Source: Thermoleophilia bacterium
GTDB lineage: Bacteria; Actinomycetota; Thermoleophilia; Gaiellales; Gaiellaceae
Direction: 5' to 3'
DNA length: 6,925 bases
Assembly (NCBI GenBank): GCA_016844515.1
Contig: JAERMP010000144.1
Span: forward strand, 1 to 6,925
Notes under the pieces: generated by a model
The model's input: the letters and a program-made list of their open reading frames with translations, nothing else
The model's database searches: none
Told to the model about the DNA's origin: nothing
Position numbers and translations under genes: made by a program
In this document: positions 1 to 6,203 of the stretch, one piece after another
Numbering within the stretch: position 1 is the stretch's first letter
Layout: every line of letters starts with the position of its first letter

Positions 1-128
1 GACCCCTGCAAGCAGCACGGCGAAGAGGACGATCCACAGGACGCCGCCCCCGAGCGCCCAGGAACGCCGACGCGTCGCAGGGCGGGTGCGCGCGCGGCCC
101 GCACGTGTGCCTTGGGCAATGGTCGACA

Positions 129-129
<1 letters not shown>
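1..129 (-). CDS. ftsL: FtsL-like cell division protein, 5' end only
   Basis: Forty-three codons are visible before the gene runs off the left edge. The product starts MSTIAQGTRAGRARTRPATR, a strongly basic cytoplasmic tail of about 30 residues, and continues into a hydrophobic stretch (VLWIVLFAVLLAGV) that is the start of a single membrane-spanning helix. A short basic N-tail followed by one membrane helix, directly after rsmH, is the standard arrangement of FtsL or septum-formation-initiator proteins in the dcw cluster. FtsL acts at the division septum with FtsB and FtsQ to activate FtsW and FtsI. The ATG shares one base with the rsmH stop (TGATG), so translation is probably coupled to rsmH. 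This means the frameshift in rsmH could matter for ftsL expression. The identification rests mostly on position, because FtsL sequences diverge strongly and the coiled-coil region lies outside the window. Confidence 0.7.
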
Positions 130-1074
<945 letters not shown>

Positions 1075-1082
1075 CGCCAACG

Positions 1083-1089
1083 CTCCCTT
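1083..1089 (-). promoter_or_regulatory. Ribosome binding site of rsmH
   Basis: AAGGGAG on the minus strand lies eight bases before ATG 1074 and only two bases before the alternative TTG at 1080, so it decides the rsmH start in favour of 1074. Its survival next to the damaged end of mraZ places the mraZ deletion upstream of this site. Confidence 0.7.
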
Positions 1090-1098
1090 CGATCGCGC

Positions 1099-1388
1099 TT
1101 ACGTGACCGGAGGTCAGGTGGGACGAGCACTCGCCCCTGCTTGTCTAGCTCAGCAACCGAGGCTCCCGCGAAAAGGTAGCGCTTCATCTCGCGAGCTTCC
1201 CGCGTGAGCGAGTCCAGCTCGGCGATTCGCGCGATGCTCGCGTCCCAGCTCCCCCGCGGATAGACGTCGATGTTCCGGTCGATGCCGCGCGCCAGGACGA
1301 CACCAGCGGACAACGCATCGCGGAACTTCGCCGGCAGGGTGAGCCGGTTCTTCTCATCGACCGTGTGCTCGTGTTTTCCGTAGAACAT
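1099..1388 (-). pseudogene. mraZ: Transcriptional regulator MraZ, C-terminal third missing
   Basis: MraZ is the AbrB/SpoVT-fold repressor of its own dcw operon. The sequence from ATG 1388 (MFYGKHEHTVDEKNRLTLPA) to PPDLRS is 95 well-conserved residues. It includes both DxxxR DNA-contact motifs, D11-EKN-R15 and D82-KQG-R86. The family is about 143-150 residues, so the second half of repeat two (the strand/helix block usually ending in EIWD...W) is absent. After codon 95 (about 1104) the frame reads into rsmH out of frame and does not stop until 786, giving a chimeric tail of about 105 meaningless residues. A TAA in a different frame at 1101-1099, 24 nt before the rsmH ATG, could be the original stop. 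That would put a deletion of very roughly 40-50 codons near 1102-1105. No Shine-Dalgarno sequence is obvious before the start. An MraZ operator lies directly upstream. Confidence 0.85.
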
Positions 1389-1408
1389 CGAAGCGACCGC
1401 GGTTGTCT

Positions 1409-1443
1409 TCCCACGGAGCCCCACCCTACTCCACTTTCCCCCA
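1409..1443 (-). promoter_or_regulatory. MraZ operator: four TGGNN direct repeats, 10-bp period
   Basis: Reading the minus strand there are four pentamers, TGGGG (1443-1439), TGGAG (1433-1429), TGGGG (1423-1419) and TGGGA (1413-1409), each separated by exactly five bases. MraZ is known to bind TGGGN repeats with 5-nt spacers in front of its own gene in E. coli and other bacteria, usually as three or four copies. This array sits 20 to 55 bp upstream of the mraZ ATG and overlaps the predicted -10 and spacer region, as expected of an autorepression site. The second copy is imperfect (TGGAG). Confidence 0.85.
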
Positions 1444-1451
1444 CTGCGCAA
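1423..1451 (-). promoter_or_regulatory. Predicted promoter of the mraZ/dcw operon
   Basis: TTGCGC (1451-1446) and TAGGGT (1428-1423) are 17 bp apart on the minus strand. Each matches three of six positions of the sigma-70 hexamers, and the TAnnnT form of the -10 is common in GC-rich actinobacteria. Transcription would start near 1415, leaving a leader of about 28 nt. The promoter is interleaved with the MraZ repeats. A small inverted repeat, GCGCA/TGCGC with a five-base loop (1446-1460), overlaps the -35. The call is supported more by position than by hexamer quality. Confidence 0.5.
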
Positions 1452-1480
1452 CCCCTGCGCCCCACCCGGAGCACGGATCG

Positions 1481-2296
1481 CTAGGGAAGCGGAACCCGCT
1501 CGGCGTGTACCCCGGCGCCCGCGAGCGCGCCTGCGCCGCACTGAGCGGCAAAATCGAGAGCCGGTAGCCCCACGAGCCCTGCTCCAAGGGCGAAGGCAAG
1601 ACCCGCCGCGAAGCAATCGCCGGCGCCGTACGAATCGACCGTCGTGGGTGGAAGTGGAGCCGCCGAATACGGCCCTCCCGGCTGCGCCCAGCCGCCGAGG
1701 GCGCCCGAGGTTGTCACGACGAGTCGCGGCTCCGGAGCGAGATCGCCCGGTCGGTAGAGCTCCGCCTCGTCCTTCCCACTGCTCACGAGCGCGTCGAGCT
1801 CGACCGCTGCCTGCCGTAGCGTCGCCAGCTCACGCGCGGTCGCAACCAGGACGCGCGCCCGTCGGGCGAGCAGCAGCGCATCAGCGTCGCCGGCGCAGAA
1901 GTAGACCGCATCGCACCGCGCGAGCTCGTGCCACGGGAGCGAATCGTCGTGTCCGCGCGGGTGGAGCTTCTTGCCGATCGTCGTGATCGTGCGCTCACCC
2001 GTCTCGTCGACGAACGTGATTCCGCTCCGCTGCGGCGCGCTTGCCGGCGATGTGTGCACCTCGATCCCGCGCGCCTGGAGCTCGAGCTTCGCGCGCTCCC
2101 CGCGATCGTCCGCGCCTAGCGCGGTGAAGAACTGCACCGAGTCGGCTAGCTGGGCGAGCTGCACGGCAGCAACGACCCCGCCTCCGGCAGCCTGCTCCCA
2201 CGAATCTGCCGCATGGACGATCTCGCCGGGACCCGGCACATGCTCGACGGGAACGAATTCCATCCACTCCACATGTCCGACGACGGCGGCCTTCAT
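1481..2296 (-). CDS. PfkB-family carbohydrate kinase
   Basis: This is a 271-residue ribokinase/PfkB-type kinase, which transfers phosphate from ATP to a sugar or nucleoside hydroxyl in the cytoplasm. The two family signatures are visible: an N-terminal glycine-rich segment AAGGGVVAAVQLAQL (37-50, PfkB signature 1) and the C-terminal DSYGAGDCFAAGLAFALG (221-238, signature 2). D227 would be the catalytic base and GAGD (224-227) the anion hole. VTTSGALGGWA (194-204) fits the strand before the nucleotide-binding region. At 271 residues it is slightly shorter than typical members (about 300), with a compact lid. The substrate cannot be read from the sequence. ATG 2296 begins directly with the first beta strand (MKAAVVGHVEWMEF), but no clear Shine-Dalgarno sequence precedes it. 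It lies 92 bp upstream of mraZ on the same strand and diverges from the sigma-factor gene. A role in division is not implied. Confidence 0.85.
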   Translation of the reverse strand: MKAAVVGHVEWMEFVPVEHVPGPGEIVHAADSWEQAAGGGVVAAVQLAQLADSVQFFTALGADDRGERAKLELQARGIEVHTSPASAPQRSGITFVDETGERTITTIGKKLHPRGHDDSLPWHELARCDAVYFCAGDADALLLARRARVLVATARELATLRQAAVELDALVSSGKDEAELYRPGDLAPEPRLVVTTSGALGGWAQPGGPYSAAPLPPTTVDSYGAGDCFAAGLAFALGAGLVGLPALDFAAQCGAGALAGAGVHAERVPLP

Positions 2297-2339
2297 ACGG
2301 GCATGCTCACAAATGCGCGGTGCCGTGCGTTGGATGACG
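2297..2339. promoter_or_regulatory. Short divergent control region between the kinase and sigma genes
   Basis: Only about 40 bp (fewer if the sigma gene starts at the in-frame ATG 2313) separate the two divergent starts, so their promoters must overlap each other or lie inside the opposite gene. I see no convincing -35/-10 pair and no strong Shine-Dalgarno sequence on either strand. Leaderless or very short leaders are therefore likely. If the sigma factor controls its own gene, its target motif should be here or in the 5' end of the kinase gene. Confidence 0.35.
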
Positions 2340-2804
2340 ATGATGCACGCGATGACGATCCCTCCGTTCGAGCGCTTCTACGAGCAGCACCGCATCGAGG
2401 TGCTGCGTCTCCTTCGGCGCCGCCTGGGAACCGATCGGGCCGACGACGCGTTCCAGGAGACCTTCCTCCGGGCGCTCAAGGCGTATTGCCGCCTAGAGCA
2501 CGGAGAGCACCTCCGCGCCTGGGTTCTCACGATCGCGCAGAACGTCGCGCTCGACGCGCTTCGTCGATCGAGGCCGAGCGCTGAGCTGCTCGAAACAGGG
2601 GTCGAGGATTCTCGTCCAGCGTACGAAGACCTCGCCAACCTCACCGACGGCCTGCCGCCGAAGGAACGCGCCGCCGTCGTGCTTCGCTACGGCTACGACC
2701 TGTCCTACGACCAGATCGCCTCGGCGCTCGGGTCGACCCCGGATGCGGCGCGTCAGGCCGCGTCTACGGGGGTCCGCAGACTGCGAAGGAGCGCCTCCTC
2801 ATGA
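2340..2804 (+). CDS. Small sigma-70 family (ECF-type) RNA polymerase sigma factor
   Basis: The product, about 154 residues, has the two-domain layout of extracytoplasmic-function sigma factors. Region 2 spans about 9-78, with FERFYEQHRIEVLRLL, DDAFQETFLRALKAY (core-binding and -10 recognition helices) and RAWVLTIAQNVALDALRR. A short linker leads to region 4 (about 103-150): LPPKERAAVVLRYGYDLSYDQIASALGSTPDAARQ, a helix-turn-helix that would read a -35 element. In-frame ATGs at 2313, 2334, 2340, 2343 and 2352 are all possible. I chose 2340 because a weak GGA lies five bases upstream, though 2352 (MTIPPFERFY) would match the usual short leader before region 2. No anti-sigma gene is adjacent. The stop overlaps the ATG of an alkyltransferase gene (ATGA), so the two are one operon. 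The regulon is unknown; DNA-damage response is an inference from the partner gene. Confidence 0.85.
   Translation: MMHAMTIPPFERFYEQHRIEVLRLLRRRLGTDRADDAFQETFLRALKAYCRLEHGEHLRAWVLTIAQNVALDALRRSRPSAELLETGVEDSRPAYEDLANLTDGLPPKERAAVVLRYGYDLSYDQIASALGSTPDAARQAASTGVRRLRRSASS
2787..2799 (+). promoter_or_regulatory. ogt ribosome binding site inside a small hairpin
   Basis: AAGGAG at 2786-2791, nine bases before ATG 2801, is the best Shine-Dalgarno sequence in the window. AGGAG (2787-2791) is perfectly complementary to CTCCT (2795-2799) across the three-base loop CGC. In free mRNA the site could be masked, and it would be opened by ribosomes finishing the sigma gene. The stem is only five base pairs, so the effect may be modest. 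Confidence 0.5.
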
Positions 2805-3358
2805 CTGTCTCTTCCGACCTCGATCGCCGGTTCCGCGAAGCCGCGGTCGCCCTCGACCTGGTCGACATGGGCTTCGACGTCGTCGACACGCCGATCGGCC
2901 CGCTGTTCGTGGCTGCGTCAACTCGCGGGCTCGCAGCCATCTCCTTCGACTCAGACCCCGACGATCAGCTCGAGCGGCTGGCCAGAATCGCCGGACCCGC
3001 CGTCCTACGCTCGCCGAAGTCGGTGGACCTGGTGCGCCGGGAGCTCGACGAGTACTTCGCCGGGCGGCGTCGCGTATTCGACCTCGCCCTGGATCTCCGC
3101 GCGCTTCCACCGTTCACGGTGTCGGTTCTGCACGAGCTCGCACGCGTGCCGTACGGTGAGACCACGACGTACGGCGCGCTCGCAGCAAAGGTCGGCCGCC
3201 CGCAGGCGGCCCGTGCCGTCGGAACGGTGATGAACCGAAACCGGATCCCGATTGTCCTGCCGTGCCATCGAGTCGTCGGGTCGAGCGGCGACCTCGTCGG
3301 CTACGCGGGTGGGCTCGACATGAAGATCACGCTGCTCGAGCTCGAGGGAGCTCTGTAG
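2801..3358 (+). CDS. ogt: Methylated-DNA--protein-cysteine S-methyltransferase (Ogt/MGMT)
   Basis: This 185-residue suicide DNA-repair protein moves the alkyl group from O6-alkylguanine (and O4-alkylthymine) to its own cysteine. The active-site motif is LPCHRVVGSSGDLVGYAGGL with C155 as acceptor; this is the only cysteine in the protein. The DNA-binding helix-turn-helix RPQAARAVGTVMNRNRIPI (133-151) contains the arginine finger that flips the base, and VPYGETTTYGALA (116-128) is also typical. The N-terminal ribonuclease-H-like domain starts around 28 (DTPIGPLFVAAS). The first 25 residues form an extra charged helix (DLDRRFREAAVALDLVDMGF) that minimal Ogt proteins do not need. The gene overlaps the sigma-factor stop by four bases, has a strong Shine-Dalgarno sequence, and ends in a GC-rich hairpin. 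No AlkA or Ada N-domain is fused. The function is secure; control by the upstream sigma factor is inferred. Confidence 0.93.
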   Translation: MTVSSDLDRRFREAAVALDLVDMGFDVVDTPIGPLFVAASTRGLAAISFDSDPDDQLERLARIAGPAVLRSPKSVDLVRRELDEYFAGRRRVFDLALDLRALPPFTVSVLHELARVPYGETTTYGALAAKVGRPQAARAVGTVMNRNRIPIVLPCHRVVGSSGDLVGYAGGLDMKITLLELEGAL

Positions 3359-3380
3359 GGGCCGAGCATGCCCGGCCCCT
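3357..3380. terminator. GC-rich hairpin between convergent genes
   Basis: AGGGGCCG (3357-3364) pairs perfectly with CGGCCCCT (3373-3380) around an eight-base loop. It spans the 20-bp gap between the convergent ogt and response-regulator genes and includes parts of both stop codons (ogt TAG 3356-3358; regulator TAG 3381-3379). The placement suggests a shared bidirectional terminator. There is no T-run on either side, so it is not a classical intrinsic terminator, but U-less hairpins are often proposed to end transcripts in GC-rich actinobacteria. Confidence 0.55.
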
Positions 3381-4050
3381 ACTCCAACAACCGATACCCC
3401 ACGCCCCAGACGTTGACGATGTACCGGTCGTCGTCCCCGACGCGCAGCTTCTTCCGCAGCCGCGAAGCGTGGGATTCCAAAGTGCGTGTCCGGCCGAGGG
3501 CCCGGAATCCCCAGACCTCCCGAAGCAACTCCTCTTTCGTGAAGACGCGATACGGCTCGACTGCGAGCCTCGTGATGAGCTCGAACTCCTTTGCCGAGAG
3601 GACGACGAGCGTGTCGCGCACCGATACCCGCCGCGTGCGCTTGTCGATGACGAGGTCACCGGCGACGAGCACGTCGGCGGCGCCGACGGAGCTCCGGCGC
3701 AGGAGCGCACGGATTCGTGCGAGCAGCTCGTCGTACGCGAAGGGCCGGCCCATGACGTCGTCGGCACCGCGATCGAGAGCGCGCACGCGATCGACGGGAT
3801 CCGCCGACTGAGCGAGCAGGATCACGGGCACGTTTCGATCCCACGTACGCCCCGGCTCGCCACGCCGAAGTCGAAGGCAGAGATCGAGCTCTGCAAGGAG
3901 CACGACGTCCGGGCGAGCTCGTTCGGCGAGCTCGAGCGCCTCGCTACGGCGCGCCGCGCCGAGAACTTCGAAGCCGTCGTCGCGCAGCTGGCGCCCCAGG
4001 TACTCGCGGGTTTCGTGCTCAGGCTCGGCGACGAGGACAGCGCTCGGCAT
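3379..4050 (-). CDS. OmpR/PhoB-type DNA-binding regulator with degenerate receiver domain
   Basis: The 223-residue product has a receiver-like domain (about 1-118) and a winged-helix domain (about 127-223). The latter is typical: LSAKEFELITRLAVEPYRVFTKEELLREVWG, the recognition-helix region TRTLESHASRLRKKLR, and the closing hairpin YIVNVWGVGYRLLE. The receiver is recognisable (PDVVLL, NVPVILLAQSADPVDRVRALDRGADD, RPFAYDELLARIRALLRR) but its active site is gone. The phospho-acceptor Asp is A53 (LLAELDL), the switch Thr/Ser is A80, the conserved Lys is R102, and the acidic pair is E9-P10. The PGxxG loop after the acceptor site is missing, so the acceptor-to-switch spacing is about three residues shorter than in PhoB. 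No histidine kinase is nearby. It is most likely a phosphorylation-independent orphan regulator; its target genes are unknown. ATG 4050 has no Shine-Dalgarno sequence but lies seven bases after a possible -10. Confidence 0.87.
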   Translation of the reverse strand: MPSAVLVAEPEHETREYLGRQLRDDGFEVLGAARRSEALELAERARPDVVLLAELDLCLRLRRGEPGRTWDRNVPVILLAQSADPVDRVRALDRGADDVMGRPFAYDELLARIRALLRRSSVGAADVLVAGDLVIDKRTRRVSVRDTLVVLSAKEFELITRLAVEPYRVFTKEELLREVWGFRALGRTRTLESHASRLRKKLRVGDDDRYIVNVWGVGYRLLE

Positions 4051-4173
4051 GACGCCGACGCTAGCCCGATCCTCGCTCCGGCGCCAGATGTCCTTTGCAG
4101 CGGATCCGTGACAAGCGCTCCTCAGTCGGCCGGTTCGAGCATGGCCGCTCTGAGCAGCGCCTCACTCAGACTT
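4051..4173 (-). other. Intergenic region between ubiB and the regulator gene
   Basis: On the minus strand TAGCGT (4063-4058) ends seven bases before the regulator ATG, the distance expected for a leaderless transcript; no good -35 accompanies it. A weak imperfect hairpin (six pairs including one G-T, three-base loop, 4144-4158) lies shortly after the ubiB stop and could contribute to termination, but no T-run follows. I see no other gene here. Confidence 0.35.
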
Positions 4174-5841
4174 CTACAGCCTCCCGTGCCTCATCACGCC
4201 CCAGACGAGCCACAACCCGAACGCGCCGGAGATGACGAATCCGACAACCGCGAGGAGATGGAGCCCGATGACGTGCGGCCCGTTGTCGGCGAAGACGCCG
4301 ATGATCGCCGATCCCATCAGCCCGCCGAGGATGACGAGCGCCACAGCAATCCTGTTCGTCGCCTTGTCGATGTGATCGTCGAGCTCGTCGATGCCGGGGT
4401 TCTCGATCCGGACCTGAAACGTCCCCTCCCGAAGGCGCTCGAGAATGTCGCTCACCTGGTACGGGAGCTCTCGCACGACCGAGCCAAGTGCAAACACCTC
4501 CGCGCGCGCCCGCTGTGAGACCACGCGAGGATGGAGCCGGTCGACGAGCAGCCCGCGTGCGTACGGCTTGGCAACCTCGAAGACGTTGAACTCCGGATAG
4601 ACCTCCTGCCCCACCGAGGCGAGGGTGGCGATTGCCTTGTCGAGCATTACGAACCGACTCGGCAGCCGCAGGTTCAACGAGTAGATGAGCTGGAATCCCT
4701 CGCGGATCACCTGCAGCGGGTCGATGTCCGCGAGCCTTGTGCCGTAGTAACGGTCGAAGAGAACACGGATCTCGGCGCGAAACTCCTGCTCACGCTCGGG
4801 CGCGTAGCGAACGCCGAGCTCGCGCAGACGCCGTGGGATCGCGTCGATGTTCTCGGTCGCCGCGTCGACGAAGAGTCGCGTCAGCTTCGCCAGGTCGTCG
4901 TCGGTGAGTTTCTCGGCCTGTCCGAAGTCGACCAGACCGATCTTCCCGGAGTCGAGGATGAAGATGTTCGCCGGATGCGGGTCCGCGTGGAAGAAGCCGT
5001 GCCGGAACACCATGGTCATCCACGCGTCGGCGAGCGAGTGGGCGATGTCGCGCCGCTCGTCGGGTCGGAGGGCCGCCAGATCGAGGTCCGCGACCTTCGT
5101 TCCGCGCAGGTACTCGAGCGTAAGCACCTTCCCGGTCGAGTATTGGCGGATCACGCGAGGGACGACCACACCGTCCGTGCGCGCGAAGTTCCTGTAGAAG
5201 ATCTCGGCGTTTCGCGCCTCGTGCGCGTAGTCGAGCTCGAGACGTATCGAGCGAGCGAACTCGTCCACGAGCTCCTGCGGATCCATGAACTCCAGCGCCC
5301 TCACTCGCTCCTTGAGGAGTTTCGCGGCCTGGTAGAGAAGTCCGATATCTGCCTCGATCTGCCCGGCTGCAGCCGGACGTTGGACCTTGACGACGACATC
5401 TCGCCCGTCCGGAAGCACCGCCCGATGGACCTGCCCAATCGAGGCCGATGCGATCGGAGAGAACTCGAACTCCAGGAAGGCACGGTCGGCTGTCAGGTCG
5501 AGCTCGGCCTCGAGGACCTCCTGTATCTGCGTGAACGGGACGGGCGAGGCGTCGTCCTGCAAGCCGCGAAGCTCGGCCACGATGTCGGGCGGGATGACAT
5601 CCGGCCGAGTCGAGAGGAGCTGGCCGAACTTGACGAACGTCGGGCCGAGCTCGTCGAGCATCTCGCGGAGGCGGCGACCTCGATCTGATCCGGTTGCAGT
5701 CGTCGCGCCGTCGACCCCGGGTGCGAGGTCATCGAGACGGTTCCTCCGCAGGAAGTAGCCGAACCCGTGCCGCGCCGCAACCTGGGCGATCTCAGACAGG
5801 CGACCGAGGCCGCCCTGGGGTCGCGCCTGCGACGTGGCCAT
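4174..5841 (-). CDS. ubiB: AarF/UbiB (ABC1/ADCK) family atypical kinase-like membrane protein
   Basis: This 555-residue protein belongs to the protein-kinase-like UbiB family, whose members are ATPases that support isoprenoid-quinone synthesis and lipid handling. The family motifs appear in order: the KxGQ motif GPTFVKFGQLLSTRPD (K71-FGQ74), the alanine-rich nucleotide loop ASASIGQVH (131-139), the VVVKVQRP lysine (K152), the catalytic HADPHPANI (285-293, D287 and N292) and the metal-binding DFG (305-307). Two hydrophobic segments close to the C-terminus (about 497-518 and 525-550) are membrane helices, the usual UbiB anchor, placing the kinase domain in the cytoplasm at the membrane. Actinobacteria generally use menaquinone, so the exact substrate is uncertain and the symbol indicates family only. 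ATG 5841 starts MATSQARPQGG, six bases after TACAAT, suggesting a leaderless transcript. The gene follows a phasin-like gene by 32 bp on the same strand. Confidence 0.9.
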   Translation of the reverse strand: MATSQARPQGGLGRLSEIAQVAARHGFGYFLRRNRLDDLAPGVDGATTATGSDRGRRLREMLDELGPTFVKFGQLLSTRPDVIPPDIVAELRGLQDDASPVPFTQIQEVLEAELDLTADRAFLEFEFSPIASASIGQVHRAVLPDGRDVVVKVQRPAAAGQIEADIGLLYQAAKLLKERVRALEFMDPQELVDEFARSIRLELDYAHEARNAEIFYRNFARTDGVVVPRVIRQYSTGKVLTLEYLRGTKVADLDLAALRPDERRDIAHSLADAWMTMVFRHGFFHADPHPANIFILDSGKIGLVDFGQAEKLTDDDLAKLTRLFVDAATENIDAIPRRLRELGVRYAPEREQEFRAEIRVLFDRYYGTRLADIDPLQVIREGFQLIYSLNLRLPSRFVMLDKAIATLASVGQEVYPEFNVFEVAKPYARGLLVDRLHPRVVSQRARAEVFALGSVVRELPYQVSDILERLREGTFQVRIENPGIDELDDHIDKATNRIAVALVILGGLMGSAIIGVFADNGPHVIGLHLLAVVGFVISGAFGLWLVWGVMRHGRL

Positions 5842-5847
5842 GCGGCG

Positions 5848-5853
5848 ATTGTA
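5848..5853 (-). promoter_or_regulatory. Candidate -10 element for a leaderless ubiB transcript
   Basis: TACAAT on the minus strand matches five of six TATAAT positions and ends six bases before the ubiB ATG. Transcription would then begin at or next to the start codon, and no Shine-Dalgarno sequence is present. The 17-bp-upstream hexamer does not resemble TTGACA. Leaderless mRNAs are common in actinobacteria. Confidence 0.5.
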
Positions 5854-5854
5854 G

Positions 5855-5874
5855 GGGCGAGGCTTGCCTCGCTC
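5855..5874. terminator. Short hairpin between the phasin-like gene and ubiB
   Basis: Eight bases (5855-5862) pair with 5867-5874, including one G-T pair, around a four-base loop. The hairpin begins at the last base of the phasin-like stop codon and ends one base before the candidate ubiB -10. It could trim or attenuate transcripts arriving from secF and the phasin-like gene. It has no T-run, so a terminator role is only suggested. Confidence 0.35.
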
Positions 5875-6203
5875 TAGTCGGCGCGCTCGAGCAGCCTCAG
5901 GCGATGCTCGATCTGCGCGACGCGCAGCTCGAGCTCGTCGACGACCTCCCGCGATGCCACCCCGAGCTCGGCTGCGACGCGAGCAGCCGTGCTTCCGGTG
6001 CTATCGCCGAGACGGCCCGCCTCCCTACGCCAGCTATCGAGCACATCAGTGATGGCAGCGCGGACCTCGTCGCGCTCGACCCCGAGGCGGCCTGCGATCT
6101 CGTCGGCGAGACGATCCGCGCGCTCGGCTGCAAGGACGACGGCACCGAACCCGGCGAGGGTAAGGGTCTCGAGCGGGCTCCGGTCGTTAGCGGGATCGGC
6201 CAT
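5874..6203 (-). CDS. Small phasin-like (PhaF/PhaI-type) helical protein
   Basis: The 109-residue product is predicted almost entirely helical. An amphipathic, partly hydrophobic N-terminal segment (PLETLTLAGFGAVVLAAERADRLADEIAGRLG, 10-41) is followed by charged helices. A C-terminal segment AELGVASREVVDELELRVAQIEHRLRLLER (78-107) has coiled-coil character. Both ends resemble the PhaF/PhaI-type granule-associated phasin family, whose members have a similar LAGLGA-type start and an LGVPSR-type segment before a terminal coiled coil. Phasins coat polyhydroxyalkanoate granules, but many relatives occur without PHA genes and have no proven role. No PHA synthase is in the window. The ATG lies inside the 3' end of secF (17-base overlap), so the gene is probably cotranscribed with it, and ubiB follows after 32 bp. 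The family assignment is by pattern and moderately sure. Confidence 0.65.
   Translation of the reverse strand: MADPANDRSPLETLTLAGFGAVVLAAERADRLADEIAGRLGVERDEVRAAITDVLDSWRREAGRLGDSTGSTAARVAAELGVASREVVDELELRVAQIEHRLRLLERAD

Noticed and set aside
1446..1460. GCGCA/TGCGC inverted repeat as a terminator of the kinase gene
   Set aside because: The stem is only five base pairs with no T-run, and it overlaps the proposed mraZ -35; it may be chance in GC-rich DNA.
1971..2339. Upstream extension of the sigma factor to about 277 residues
   Set aside because: The added N-terminal part is antisense to the conserved PfkB kinase gene and matches nothing; the sigma fold begins at FERFYEQH just after 2352.
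3262..4518. Long plus-strand open frame (about 418 codons) opposite the regulator and the end of ubiB
   Set aside because: It crosses the ogt 3' end, the hairpin and two clearly real minus-strand genes. Its translation has no recognisable domain and is typical of antisense frames in GC-rich DNA.
4531..5688. Long plus-strand open frame (about 385 codons) opposite ubiB
   Set aside because: It is wholly antisense to an intact UbiB with all family motifs; the stop-free frame follows from GC bias at codon positions.
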